Source: Bacteroidales bacterium
GTDB taxonomy: Bacteria; Bacteroidota; Bacteroidia; Bacteroidales; FEN-979
Direction: 5' to 3'
NCBI GenBank assembly: GCA_025355465.1
Contig: JANXZO010000021.1
Coordinates: forward strand, 1-64,000
Length of the DNA: 64,000 nt
Shown: piece after piece, positions 52,880 through 62,167 of the stretch
Layout: each line of letters opens with the position of its first letter
Numbering within the stretch: the first letter of the stretch is position 1
Position numbers and translations under genes: made by a program
Notes under the pieces: generated by a model
What the model was told of the DNA's origin: nothing
Seen by the model: the letters and a program-made list of their open reading frames with translations, nothing else
The model's database searches: none

Positions 52880-52915
52880 ACCACTAAGGCACTAAGGACA
52901 CTGAGGCTCACTTAG
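52880..52915 (+). repeat. ACCACTNAG repeat, left flank of GxxExxY gene
   Basis: A plus-oriented copy ends 5 nt before the GxxExxY start codon. Together with the inverted copy at 53333-53368 it brackets the gene. Confidence 0.82.
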
Positions 52916-52920
52916 AAAAA

Positions 52921-53337
52921 ATGAAAGTTATGACGCAGAAACAAATCAATGAGATCGCATACAAAATTGTGGGTTGTGCGATCGAGGTACATAAAAATCT
53001 GGGCCCTGGATTGCTGGAATCTGTGTATCAAATTTGCCTGGTTGAGGAACTTCGAGCCTCAGGATTAATGGTTAGTTCGCAGGTTTCTGTCCCTGTAATT
53101 TATAAAGAGAAAGATCTGGGTGGTCTTTTAAAACTTGATTTGCTTGTCGAAGACCAGATTATTGTGGAGTTGAAAGCAGTGGATACCATGATACCATTGT
53201 TTAAAGCACAGCTTTTATCATATCTCAAACTGACAGGAAAACCAAAAGGGTTACTGATTAATTTTCACTGTGAAAATATTGTAGAAGGATTGGTTCCGCT
53301 TGTAACCGATGAGTTTGCCAAACTACCAAAATCTTAG
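52921..53337 (+). CDS. GxxExxY family protein
   Basis: 138 residues, a full-length member. The name-giving motif is GPGLLESVYQ (about residues 30-37). QVSVPVIYKEKDLGG, LDLLVEDQIIVELKAVD and AQLLSYLKLTGKPKGLLINF resemble the PD-(D/E)xK nuclease core (Asp, then ExK as ELK), so a nuclease-like fold is plausible, but no activity has been assigned to the family. The gene is more AT-rich than its surroundings. It is enclosed by inverted repeats, and its stop codon lies inside the right copy. It interrupts the glycan region between a GT2 and an acyltransferase gene. Confidence 0.93.
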   Translation: MKVMTQKQINEIAYKIVGCAIEVHKNLGPGLLESVYQICLVEELRASGLMVSSQVSVPVIYKEKDLGGLLKLDLLVEDQIIVELKAVDTMIPLFKAQLLSYLKLTGKPKGLLINFHCENIVEGLVPLVTDEFAKLPKS

Positions 53338-53368
53338 TGTTTCTTAGTGATCTCAGTGCCTAAGTGGT
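53333..53368 (-). repeat. ACCACTNAG repeat, inverted, containing the GxxExxY stop codon
   Basis: cttagtgtttcttagtgatc followed by tcagtgcctaagtggt; the TAG at 53335-53337 ends the GxxExxY gene. Confidence 0.82.
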
Positions 53369-53377
53369 AAAATAATA

Positions 53378-53413
53378 ACCACTGAGACACTAAGGGCACT
53401 TAGGATCACTTAG
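53378..53413 (+). repeat. ACCACTNAG repeat, third plus-oriented copy
   Basis: accactgagacactaagg and on to tcacttag; forms a hairpin with the copy at 53333-53368 (loop about 9 nt). A -7 box follows directly at 53421. Confidence 0.82.
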
Positions 53414-53420
53414 AAAAAAG

Positions 53421-53428
53421 TATTTTTG
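53421..53428 (+). promoter_or_regulatory. -7 box of the acyltransferase operon
   Basis: TATTTTTG, 20 nt before the start codon and 7 nt after the last flanking repeat, so the -33 region would fall inside the repeat. Confidence 0.45.
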
Positions 53429-53447
53429 CGCTGATAAACAGATCCCG

Positions 53448-54743
53448 ATGAACCGGCTGAAAGACCTGCTCCTCCTTTTCCTTCTCCTCCTTCTCCTCCT
53501 GCCGGCGGTTCAGAAGAAGACCGGGTTCATCCGATCGAAGGCCTTGAACGGTTACTTTGCAGCTACCGCCAAGCCTGCCTTTTCATGCAGCACCTGGATG
53601 AAGGGAGCCTTTCAGGAGCAGTACCGGCTGCACACCGAAGATTCGGCAGGTTTCAAATCCGATATGGTGCGGCTCTACAACCAGGTAGATTTTACCCTCT
53701 TCTCAATCCCCCATGCCAGTAAGATTGTGGCAGGGAAAAAGGATTACATGTTTGCTGATTCCTACATTCAGGGGTACCTCGGGACGGATTTTGTTGGAAA
53801 GTATTACATCGAACAGAAGGTGAAGCGGGCCAGGTTCCTTCAGGACTGGCTATGGAAAGAGAAGGGGATTCTGCTGATGGTGGCATTTGCACCGGGCAAG
53901 GGGTTTTTCTATCCGGAATATATCCCCGACCGGTACCTGAAAAACAGGAAAGGAGAGACCAACTACGATTACTATGTGAAACAGTGTATCAGCCAGGGGG
54001 TTAATCATATCGATTTCAATCGCTGGCTGATCCTGATGAAAGACACATCACGGTACATGCTCTATCCCAAAACCGGTATCCACTGGAGCAGTTACGGAGC
54101 CTTCCTGTGCGCCGATTCGCTACGGAAATACATCGAACAGAAGATGAACCGGAAGCTTCCGCACCTGGTGCTCGACTCCATCGAAGTGGCGGCTGTGGCG
54201 CGTGATGAAGACAACGACATCGACCGTACCATGAACCTCATCTGGAAGATTCCGCATCCTTTGATGGCCTATCCGAAATTCCATTTTACCTACGATTCGC
54301 TGCAGCCCAAGCCCAAAGCGCTATTTGTGGGTGACAGCTTCTACTGGTATTGGCATTACAACGGCATCATCAGCAACACCTTTGCCAACATGGCTTTCTG
54401 GTATTACAACCAGGATGTTTATCCCGAGCACTTCAAAACGCCCACAAACACCGGCAATCTCAACTATCCCGACTCCATCCTGAGCCAGCAGGTGATCATC
54501 CTGTTGCAAACGAATGGCGGTTACGGAGACCTTGGCAGCGGGTGGGTAGACCGGGCCTGGGATTATTTCTATCCCGGACCCACCAAAGAAAAGGAGATCG
54601 AAGCCCGGATGCGCACAACCCCCTCGTGGGCCGAGTCGCTGGCACGGAAGGCTAAAGAACGGGGTATTACCACCGATGCCATGAGCCGGTTGGATGCGAT
54701 TTATATTGTTGGACAGGATGCAAAACGAATTCGAAAAAAATAG
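53448..54743 (+). CDS. AlgJ/AlgX-like SGNH acyltransferase-related protein
   Basis: 431 residues. One N-terminal membrane helix (LLLLFLLLLLLLPAVQ) places the rest in the periplasm. The order of motifs is that of AlgX/AlgJ: MVAFAPGKGFFYPEYIP, then PKTGIHWSSYGAF (His about 211) and ALFVGDSFYWYWH (Ser about 296). In AlgX the His is preceded by Asp (DxHW); here that place is Gly (GIHW), as appears common in related Bacteroidota sequences. Followed 6 nt later by the MBOAT gene, so it likely moves acyl groups supplied by MBOAT onto a polysaccharide. Substrate unknown. Confidence 0.85.
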   Translation: MNRLKDLLLLFLLLLLLLPAVQKKTGFIRSKALNGYFAATAKPAFSCSTWMKGAFQEQYRLHTEDSAGFKSDMVRLYNQVDFTLFSIPHASKIVAGKKDYMFADSYIQGYLGTDFVGKYYIEQKVKRARFLQDWLWKEKGILLMVAFAPGKGFFYPEYIPDRYLKNRKGETNYDYYVKQCISQGVNHIDFNRWLILMKDTSRYMLYPKTGIHWSSYGAFLCADSLRKYIEQKMNRKLPHLVLDSIEVAAVARDEDNDIDRTMNLIWKIPHPLMAYPKFHFTYDSLQPKPKALFVGDSFYWYWHYNGIISNTFANMAFWYYNQDVYPEHFKTPTNTGNLNYPDSILSQQVIILLQTNGGYGDLGSGWVDRAWDYFYPGPTKEKEIEARMRTTPSWAESLARKAKERGITTDAMSRLDAIYIVGQDAKRIRKK

Positions 54744-54749
54744 CCGCCC

Positions 54750-56207
54750 ATGATTTTCAGCAGCAGCCTCTTTTTACTCTATTTCTTACCCATTTTCCTC
54801 GTCGGATATTACCTGATCGACCGGAAATTCAAAAACTGGCTGCTGCTTGCTGCCAGTATCTTTTTTTATGCCTGGGGCGCTCCGAAATTTGTCTTTTACG
54901 TGGGCACTGCCGTGGTGGTCGACTATTTCGTCATCGCCTGGATGAGCAGAAGCGACGGAGCTCCGCGCAAGGTGCTCTTCTGGCTTTCCGTGATGCTGAA
55001 TCTCGCCCTGCTGATCTATTTCAAGTACATGAACTTTTTTGTGGACCAGCTTCAATACATCCTTTCCCTGGGTGGCCACAAACCTGCCGAATGGACACGC
55101 ATCGCACTGCCGGTGGGGATCTCCTTCATCACCTTCCAGAAGCTCTCCTACACCCTCGATGTTTATAAGCGAAGGCATGCGGTGATGACGAAGCTGAAGG
55201 ACTATGCTTTGTATATTTTCATGTTCCCGCAACTGCTTTCCGGACCGATTGTACGACCCGGCCAGATCTACTCCCAGATTCTGAACCGCGAAGAACAGGA
55301 GACGACCGACCTGCGGCTTGCCGGATTTTACCGTTTTATGATCGGGATGGCAAAAAAGGTGCTGATCGCCGATACGCTGGGTGTACAGGTGAATCAGATC
55401 TTTGCCCTCAGCTCCGGTGAACTCTCCACCTCCCTGGCCTGGATCGGCGCATTTGCCTACAGTTTCCAGATCTATTTCGATTTCTCAGGTTATTCTGATA
55501 TGGCCATCGGACTGGCGCTGATGCTGGGGTTCCGGCTTCCCGAGAACTTCAACTTTCCCTACATCTCCCAGAACATCACCGAGTTCTGGCGGCGTTGGCA
55601 CATCACGCTGTCGTTCTGGTTTCGCGACTACATCTTTCTGCCACTGGCCTACTGGACGTCGCGCAAACTGCCCAAAGAAAAATATTTCGACCTGCGGGCC
55701 GACAAGGTGATTTACCTCATCGCCACCACCGTCACCTTCCTGCTGTGCGGCTTCTGGCACGGCGCCGCCTGGACTTTTATCCTCTGGGGCGGCTACATGG
55801 GGGTGTTCCTTGTTCTCGATCGGCTCTTCCTGCTGAAGCAGATGAAGAAAATCGGCCGGATTCCACGCATTGCCATCACCTTCGTCATCCTGATGTTCGG
55901 CTGGATCATCTTCCGTGCAGAGAGCTTCGATTATCTCTGGTTTTTCCTGCGCCGGATGTTCAGTTTTCAGTCGGCCGAAAATGCCGTATGGCTCAACCCG
56001 AAGTTCTGGACCATGCTCGTTTTCGCCATGATCTTCTCCTTCTGGGGGATTTTTAAAAAGGCGGAAAGCTGGGTCGACACGCTCTATTTTTCACCCCGCA
56101 ACAGCATCCTCATCCTCTTCACGGTCATTGCCATCCTGCTGCTAATCCTCAATGAAGCAACCATCTCCTCCTCGGGGTTCAGTCCGTTCATCTACTTCAG
56201 ATTCTGA
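54750..56207 (+). CDS. MBOAT family O-acyltransferase (AlgI-like)
   Basis: 485 residues, about 11 membrane helices. LPVGISFITFQKLSYTLDVY, MFPQLLSGPIVRPG, the motif with catalytic-type His in EFWRRWHITLSFWFRDY, and the second conserved His in LLCGFWHGAAWTFILWG identify the AlgI/DltB group. It passes an acyl group (acetyl in alginate systems) from the cytosol across the inner membrane to a periplasmic AlgJ/AlgX-like protein. One such gene lies on each side, giving an AlgJ-like, AlgI, AlgJ-like operon. Confidence 0.95.
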   Translation: MIFSSSLFLLYFLPIFLVGYYLIDRKFKNWLLLAASIFFYAWGAPKFVFYVGTAVVVDYFVIAWMSRSDGAPRKVLFWLSVMLNLALLIYFKYMNFFVDQLQYILSLGGHKPAEWTRIALPVGISFITFQKLSYTLDVYKRRHAVMTKLKDYALYIFMFPQLLSGPIVRPGQIYSQILNREEQETTDLRLAGFYRFMIGMAKKVLIADTLGVQVNQIFALSSGELSTSLAWIGAFAYSFQIYFDFSGYSDMAIGLALMLGFRLPENFNFPYISQNITEFWRRWHITLSFWFRDYIFLPLAYWTSRKLPKEKYFDLRADKVIYLIATTVTFLLCGFWHGAAWTFILWGGYMGVFLVLDRLFLLKQMKKIGRIPRIAITFVILMFGWIIFRAESFDYLWFFLRRMFSFQSAENAVWLNPKFWTMLVFAMIFSFWGIFKKAESWVDTLYFSPRNSILILFTVIAILLLILNEATISSSGFSPFIYFRF

Positions 56208-56216
56208 TTGGCTCCC

Positions 56217-57686
56217 ATGAGAACTTTTAAACCGGCAGTACTCATTTTTGTCTGTGCACTCCTTCTCTTCCCGGCTCTTCAGGATAAATTCCGGATCATA
56301 AAAGAGCGCAAACCTGATGGATATTACGTTCCAAAGCCAACGCCATCTTTCAGCGGATTAACCCGGACGCGCTGGTTCGACGGAACCTTTCAGGAGGAGT
56401 TCATGAGCCGGCTCGACGACCATGCCGGGTTTCATAACACACTGGTGCGCATTAACTGCCAGTTCGACTACAGCCTTTTTGGCATCACCCATGCTCCCGG
56501 TTTTATCTCCGGAAAATCGGGCTATCTGTTCGAAGAGGATTACATTCACGAATACAAAGGCACCTTTTTTATCGGTGAAAAGGTCGTCGACCGGAAGGTA
56601 AGGATGCTTAAGAATATCCAGGACAGTCTTGGCTCGTACGGCGTTCCGCTGGTGGTTGTTTACGAGCCGGGAAAAGCCTCTTTCTATCCCGAATACTTTC
56701 CATCCCGGTTCAGGAATAAAAAAAAGGGTCCTTCGAATTACGACCGGTTTGTTACAGCCTCCGCAGCTGCCGGACTGAAGTTCATCGACCTGAACAGCTG
56801 GTTTCTGTCCATGAAGGATACTTCGCGGTTTCCGCTGTTCCCGAAGTATGGGATGCACTGGAGCCTGTATGGAGTCTCCAAAGCCATGGATACCCTGGTG
56901 AGTTATCTGACCGGAACCTGCCGACTTACCCTGCCCGCCTGCCGGAAAACCGGATTTACTGCCTTTACGAATTCGCCCGGCACAGATTATGACATTGGAT
57001 CAATTCTGAACCTTTTGTGGCATCTTCCGCAAATTTCGGGAGGCGCGGCGGTTGTAAAGTTTGAGGATGATTCCGGCAGGCGAAATCTCCGTGTGCTCAT
57101 CATTGCCGACAGCTATTACCTGAATATCCTGGAACCCTACGGAAGGAAGCTGTTCAGGAGTCAGGAGTACCGGTATTACAACAAGAAGCTCTATCCGCGC
57201 CACAATGTGACACCTCCGCAATATGCCGACAAGTCTGATATGCGGAATAAGCTGAAAAAATTCGACCTGGTGCTGTTGATGAGTTCGGAGATAAACCTGC
57301 ACAGTACCTTCTGGAATTTCCCCGACGAGGCTTTTTATGCTTTTCATCCCTGGCCTCCGCAGCCTGCGCTGGAGCGGATTGAAAACGATATCCGCAACGA
57401 CCGCGAATGGTTCCGGTTTATGGTGGCCAAATCACGCAGCACCGGCCGGCCCCTGGAAGAGATGATCAGCGAAGATGCACAATTTATGTTCTTTAGCACC
57501 TTCGCGGATATTCCGGCAAAAAGTTATCTCGACACCATTGATTACATCGGGATGGAGATCCGCAGGAACGGAGACTGGCTGGCCGCGGTTCAGAAAAAGG
57601 CGCAGGACAACCACCTCTCCCTCGACTCGATGATCAGGGTGGATGCGACCTATACCTATATGCAGAAACGTCAGAAAAAATGGTAA
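56217..57686 (+). CDS. Second AlgJ/AlgX-like SGNH acyltransferase-related protein
   Basis: 489 residues from ATG 56217 (a TTG 9 nt upstream abuts the MBOAT stop). Paralogue of the protein at 53448: signal-anchor FVCALLLFPALQ, VVVYEPGKASFYPEYFPSRF, PKYGMHWSLYGV (His), and VLIIADSYYLNIL in place of GDSF, so the nucleophilic Ser is kept but the Gly of the oxyanion block becomes Ala. Overall about the same layout, with an extra insert before the C-terminus. It may act on a different polymer position or be a binding partner of the first copy. Confidence 0.84.
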   Translation: MRTFKPAVLIFVCALLLFPALQDKFRIIKERKPDGYYVPKPTPSFSGLTRTRWFDGTFQEEFMSRLDDHAGFHNTLVRINCQFDYSLFGITHAPGFISGKSGYLFEEDYIHEYKGTFFIGEKVVDRKVRMLKNIQDSLGSYGVPLVVVYEPGKASFYPEYFPSRFRNKKKGPSNYDRFVTASAAAGLKFIDLNSWFLSMKDTSRFPLFPKYGMHWSLYGVSKAMDTLVSYLTGTCRLTLPACRKTGFTAFTNSPGTDYDIGSILNLLWHLPQISGGAAVVKFEDDSGRRNLRVLIIADSYYLNILEPYGRKLFRSQEYRYYNKKLYPRHNVTPPQYADKSDMRNKLKKFDLVLLMSSEINLHSTFWNFPDEAFYAFHPWPPQPALERIENDIRNDREWFRFMVAKSRSTGRPLEEMISEDAQFMFFSTFADIPAKSYLDTIDYIGMEIRRNGDWLAAVQKKAQDNHLSLDSMIRVDATYTYMQKRQKKW

Positions 57687-57713
57687 CCGCCGCTACTTCA
57701 GGATCATTTTCCG

Positions 57714-57721
57714 TAACTTTG
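57714..57721 (+). promoter_or_regulatory. -7 box of the large T9SS protein gene
   Basis: TAACTTTG 18 nt before ATG 57739; supports that start over the ATG at 57643, which lies inside the preceding gene. Confidence 0.45.
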
Positions 57722-57738
57722 TTTTAAATCCCTGCTTG

Positions 57739-60700
57739 ATGAAAAAAATTTCCGTTTTGTTTCTGCTGATCTTTTTTGCGGGAATCGTCTCCCGGGCACA
57801 GGATTACCCTGCACAACAAGGAAAAGAGCCGGTTTCGCTCACCCCGGAAGAGTTGTTTGTTTTGTCGAACGTTCCGGAGCTCAAACTCCCCGATGAGTAC
57901 AAGGGACCGAATGCACCCCTGCTGCCCGGATCGGTCGATAACTCGACGCAACCCTATTTCAGACCGATTACCTGGCAGTCGGGCTACGAATGCGGACAGT
58001 CGGCCGGCATTACCTTCAACTTCTGCTATGAGGTTGACCGGTTGCGCAACCTCCCCGCCAATATGCCCGATAATCAGTACCCAAGCCATTTCACATGGGA
58101 TTTTTTGAACAATGCCAACAACTACCAGGGAGCCAGCGCCTTTGATTCGTGGGAAATCCTCCGGGCTTGCGGCAACATGAACGTTACCGATTATGGCGGA
58201 CAGATAAACACCGGGGGGTACCTGCGATGGATCACCGGCTATGACAAGTACTACAACGGGATGAAGAACCGCATCACCGGGGTGAAAGCCATCCAGGTCG
58301 ACACACCCGAGGGGCTTCAGACGCTGCGATATTGGCTTACGGAACACCTGAACGGATCTACTGTTGGCGGGGTGGCCAATATCTACGGACAATATTTCGG
58401 AACCCCCACAACCGTCCTTCCGGGAGGCACCCCCGAAGCCGGCAAATGTGTACAGACATTCTGGGGCAGCAGTCCGTCGCACACCTGGACCGTTGTCGGT
58501 TTCAACGATTCCATCCGGTACGACTTCAACGGCGATGGCCTGTACACAAACAACCTCGACATCAACGGCGATGGCGTGGTGGATATGCACGACTGGGAGA
58601 TCGGTGGCATAAAAATCGCCAATGGCTACGCAGGACCGGGCTGGAGCAACCAGGGATTCTGCTATACCATGTACAAAAACCTGGCTGATAACATCGGACT
58701 GGGAGGGATATGGAACCACAGGGTATATGTGATCGATGCCAAGCAGACCTGTTCGCCGCAACTTACCATGAAGGTGACCCTGAAGCACAACATCCGCAAC
58801 ATGATCAAGGTAACGGCCGGCGTGAACCCGGATGTTGCCGCAACGCTGCCGGCCTACGTTCTCGAATTCCCGATCTTTAAAAACCAGGGAGGCGCCCAGT
58901 TTATGACCGGAGGCGGCACCGAAGCCGACAAAACCATTGAGTTCGGACTTGACCTGGCTCCGCTCCTGACAAACATCTTGCCGGGGGTGGCAGCAAAATA
59001 TTTCCTCCAGGTGCAGGAAACCGATCCGACCGGAACGGGAACGGGGGAAGTCACAAGCTGGTCGCTCATCGACTACACCTCAGGGTCGCCGGTGCAGATA
59101 AATTATCCCACCAGCAACACACCGCTGGTAAACAATGGCACGACCCGGCTGAGCCAGGTGGCTACCGTAAACGTCAACAAACCTGATATCGTTACAGCTA
59201 CCCTTCCTGCTGCCCCGCTGTATCAGCCCTACAACGCCACACTCTCCGCCAGTGGCGGCACCGCACCCTACCTTTGGGATGCGAAGCTTGATTACCCGGA
59301 ATCGAACAGCACGGCCACATTTCCGGTAGTAACAGCACAACAGCTGACCCTTACCAACAACAATACAGGCTATGCCGTGAAAACCATCGATTTTCAGTTC
59401 CCGTTCTATAAAAAACTGGTGAACAAGGTGTACCTCTATGCCGACGGACACATCCTTTTCGATGACCAGCCCTACACCTATCCGTACCTTATCGACAAAC
59501 AACTTCTTTTCCGGCAAACCCCCATCATTGCTCCATTTATGGCCGACCTGGCCATCTACCCGTCCAATGCTCAGGGGATCTGGTACGAAGGAAATACCAG
59601 CTATGCCATCTTCCGCTGGAAGGCCTCTTTCTCGGGAATGGCCGGTGCCACAAACCTGAATTTTGCCGTGAAGATTTATCCGAACGGGAACATCGAATTC
59701 TACTACGGTGATATGGTCTTTCCGATCGGGACACCGTGGACAGGCGGTTTATCGGCCGGAGATAATAAGAATTACCAGTATTCATTGCTAAACAGCGCGC
59801 CCACTGTATCAAACAATACCCTCGACCATTTCAACGGTTGCCAGTACCCGGTGGAGATGACGGTAACCGAAGATGGCCATTTTACCGGAACACCAACTTA
59901 CCCATACAACAATCTGCCGGTGAAATTCATGGTTACCGACAACAACTTCATCACCTCGGTAAAATCCATTCTGTTCAACACCTACGGACTGATGGTGAAT
60001 TATACCATCAATTCGGGCGGCGACAGTATCATTGAATTCGGAGAGACAGCCAATATCAGCCTGAGCATCACCAACTACGGTCCGCTGCCCATCCACAACA
60101 TCAATATGTCGCTGACGGAAACAGATCCTTTTATCACCATGACCGACAGCCTTGAATTCGTTTCTGTGATCAATGGCGGACAAACATTGACGCTTCCGGG
60201 TGCGTTCGTCTTTTCTGTTGCACCGAATGTGCCCGACAATCATCCGTTTACGCTCGTTTTGCATACCTTGTCGCAGGAGCAGGGATTTCAGAAGGATCTT
60301 AATCTGATGGCCAGAGCACCGCTTTTTCACATCACCGGTATCGTACTTAACGATGGCGACAACGGAAAACTCGATGCCGGGGAGAGCACCGACATGCTGG
60401 TCACTTTTCACAACCAGGGCGGAGCAAAAGCTTCCATGATCAATGTTGTACTATCCACAGCCGATAGCAACCTGATCCTCAACACCGGAGTCGCCTCGAT
60501 GGGGCAGTTGAAAGCCGACTCCTCAAAAACGGTGACATTTCACATTACCGGCGGAAACCAGGCGCCCTTTGAACACATCTACCGGATCGGCGTTGCCATT
60601 ACCGCCAACAACAGCTTTTCCGCCATCGACAGCCTTTTCCTCTTCGCAGGGGAGATTGTTGAGGATTATGAAACAGGCAACTTTACCAAGTTCCAGTGGT

Positions 60701-62157
60701 ACAATACCGGCACATGGCCCTGGCAGATTGAGAGTACGCTGAAAAAGGAGGGCAATTACAGTGGCCGCTCCGGGGTGATCCAGGATAACCAGGAGTCGGT
60801 GATCAACCTGAACGCCATGGTGCTCGAAGACGGGTTCATCAGTTTCTGGAAATATATCTCCTGTGAGCATGATGGCAGCGGAAACAAGAATTACGACTAC
60901 TTCGCTTTCTATATCGATAACTTCGAGATGGGCCGATGGGACGGAGATATTCCCTGGAGTTTTGAGACATTCCCGGTGACAGAAGGATACCACACCTTCA
61001 CCTTCCTGTACCATAAGGACTATTCCGTGAGCTATGGACTCGATGGCGGATTTATCGATTATATCACCTTCCCGTTAATGGAGGGGGTGGTTCCGCAGCT
61101 TTCCGTGAGCCCGCCGGCCATCGAGAAGACCCTTGACCCGGGCCAGTCGGCCACCGATTCGGTAGTATTCACCAACACCGGAGGAGGAATCATGCACTAT
61201 TCGGCCATGGTGTTCGATACCGCGATGGATAAAAGCGACGACACCGGCGATAACCTCACCGGATCCTACATCAACTGCTACAGCGACGGGTTCGTGCCTG
61301 GTCAGGCTTTCAGCTGGACCTTTGTGGCGCATAATCTCTCGGCCGACAACGAATATATTGAACATATCAAGATGGATTTCCCGCCGGGCGTGGTGGTAAA
61401 CACAGCCACCAATTTTTCAGGCGCCACGCTCGGCGACCTTGTTTTTGAGGGTGGTACCGGCAACGAAGCCAGCCTCAATTGGCACGGAACAAGTTCCGGT
61501 AACCGCGGGGTGCTGAGGCCAAATGAAACGGCTACCGCAATGGTGACAGGCACCGTGAACAAGTCATTCAACAACGATGCCTTTCTGGTTTACGATCTAC
61601 GGGGCGACACCATCGGAAATAGCCCGCATGTTCAACCCGGTCATGTGAAACTGAACAACTATGGTTTGGCCAACACCTGGGTAACGCTTGGCAGCAGCAC
61701 CGGAACCCTGTTGCATAACCAGTCGGGCACAGTGGATGTGACCATCAACGCAGCTACTTTCTCCCCCGGCACTTATACCTGCAAAATCGTTGCCCGCGAT
61801 CTGTTCAACAACAAATCCGTGATCCCCGTGGTGGTGCATGTTCGCGAACCCATCGGAATCCCCGGTGACAAGTCCCCTGCGGAAAACATGAAACTTTCTG
61901 CCTGGCCCAACCCTTTCACCGCACAGACCATGATCCGATACCAGCTGAACCAGACTGGTGAGGTATCGCTGGAAATTTGCAACCCACTTGGGGTCCCTGT
62001 GAAAACCTTCAATCCGGCAGAGATACGGAATGCCAAAGGGCTCCTTTCCTGGGATGGCCGCGATGATCATGGAGAACTCCTGCCATCGGGAGTTTACCTC
62101 AGCCGGCTGACATCGGGTGGTTATTCCGAAACCCTCAAAATCATCCTTATCCGATAA
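57739..62157 (+). CDS. Large T9SS-secreted papain-like (C1-type) protein
   Basis: 1472 residues from ATG 57739. Signal peptide ends SRA before Gln20. Residues about 75-340 resemble a papain fold: ITWQSGYECGQSAGITF (candidate Cys nucleophile, the usual Trp after it is Gly), SSPSHTWTVVGFND (His) and GGIKIANGYAGPGW (Asn). Between His and Asn sits a DFNGDG/DINGDGVVDMHD calcium-loop insert. Long beta-sandwich repeats follow (about 500-950, with FGETANIS and AGESTDMLV pairs), a jelly-roll segment (about 985-1110), and an FlgD-like T9SS sorting domain (LSAWPNPFTAQTMIRYQL; SGVYLSRL). Surface or released protease is likely; the changed active-site surroundings leave activity open. Confidence 0.87.
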   Translation: MKKISVLFLLIFFAGIVSRAQDYPAQQGKEPVSLTPEELFVLSNVPELKLPDEYKGPNAPLLPGSVDNSTQPYFRPITWQSGYECGQSAGITFNFCYEVDRLRNLPANMPDNQYPSHFTWDFLNNANNYQGASAFDSWEILRACGNMNVTDYGGQINTGGYLRWITGYDKYYNGMKNRITGVKAIQVDTPEGLQTLRYWLTEHLNGSTVGGVANIYGQYFGTPTTVLPGGTPEAGKCVQTFWGSSPSHTWTVVGFNDSIRYDFNGDGLYTNNLDINGDGVVDMHDWEIGGIKIANGYAGPGWSNQGFCYTMYKNLADNIGLGGIWNHRVYVIDAKQTCSPQLTMKVTLKHNIRNMIKVTAGVNPDVAATLPAYVLEFPIFKNQGGAQFMTGGGTEADKTIEFGLDLAPLLTNILPGVAAKYFLQVQETDPTGTGTGEVTSWSLIDYTSGSPVQINYPTSNTPLVNNGTTRLSQVATVNVNKPDIVTATLPAAPLYQPYNATLSASGGTAPYLWDAKLDYPESNSTATFPVVTAQQLTLTNNNTGYAVKTIDFQFPFYKKLVNKVYLYADGHILFDDQPYTYPYLIDKQLLFRQTPIIAPFMADLAIYPSNAQGIWYEGNTSYAIFRWKASFSGMAGATNLNFAVKIYPNGNIEFYYGDMVFPIGTPWTGGLSAGDNKNYQYSLLNSAPTVSNNTLDHFNGCQYPVEMTVTEDGHFTGTPTYPYNNLPVKFMVTDNNFITSVKSILFNTYGLMVNYTINSGGDSIIEFGETANISLSITNYGPLPIHNINMSLTETDPFITMTDSLEFVSVINGGQTLTLPGAFVFSVAPNVPDNHPFTLVLHTLSQEQGFQKDLNLMARAPLFHITGIVLNDGDNGKLDAGESTDMLVTFHNQGGAKASMINVVLSTADSNLILNTGVASMGQLKADSSKTVTFHITGGNQAPFEHIYRIGVAITANNSFSAIDSLFLFAGEIVEDYETGNFTKFQWYNTGTWPWQIESTLKKEGNYSGRSGVIQDNQESVINLNAMVLEDGFISFWKYISCEHDGSGNKNYDYFAFYIDNFEMGRWDGDIPWSFETFPVTEGYHTFTFLYHKDYSVSYGLDGGFIDYITFPLMEGVVPQLSVSPPAIEKTLDPGQSATDSVVFTNTGGGIMHYSAMVFDTAMDKSDDTGDNLTGSYINCYSDGFVPGQAFSWTFVAHNLSADNEYIEHIKMDFPPGVVVNTATNFSGATLGDLVFEGGTGNEASLNWHGTSSGNRGVLRPNETATAMVTGTVNKSFNNDAFLVYDLRGDTIGNSPHVQPGHVKLNNYGLANTWVTLGSSTGTLLHNQSGTVDVTINAATFSPGTYTCKIVARDLFNNKSVIPVVVHVREPIGIPGDKSPAENMKLSAWPNPFTAQTMIRYQLNQTGEVSLEICNPLGVPVKTFNPAEIRNAKGLLSWDGRDDHGELLPSGVYLSRLTSGGYSETLKIILIR

Positions 62158-62167
62158 TTGACCACTC

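Noticed and set aside
52767-53413. CRISPR-like or IS element
   Set aside because: Repeats alternate in orientation and enclose a GxxExxY gene; there is no transposase, no regular spacing and no cas gene.
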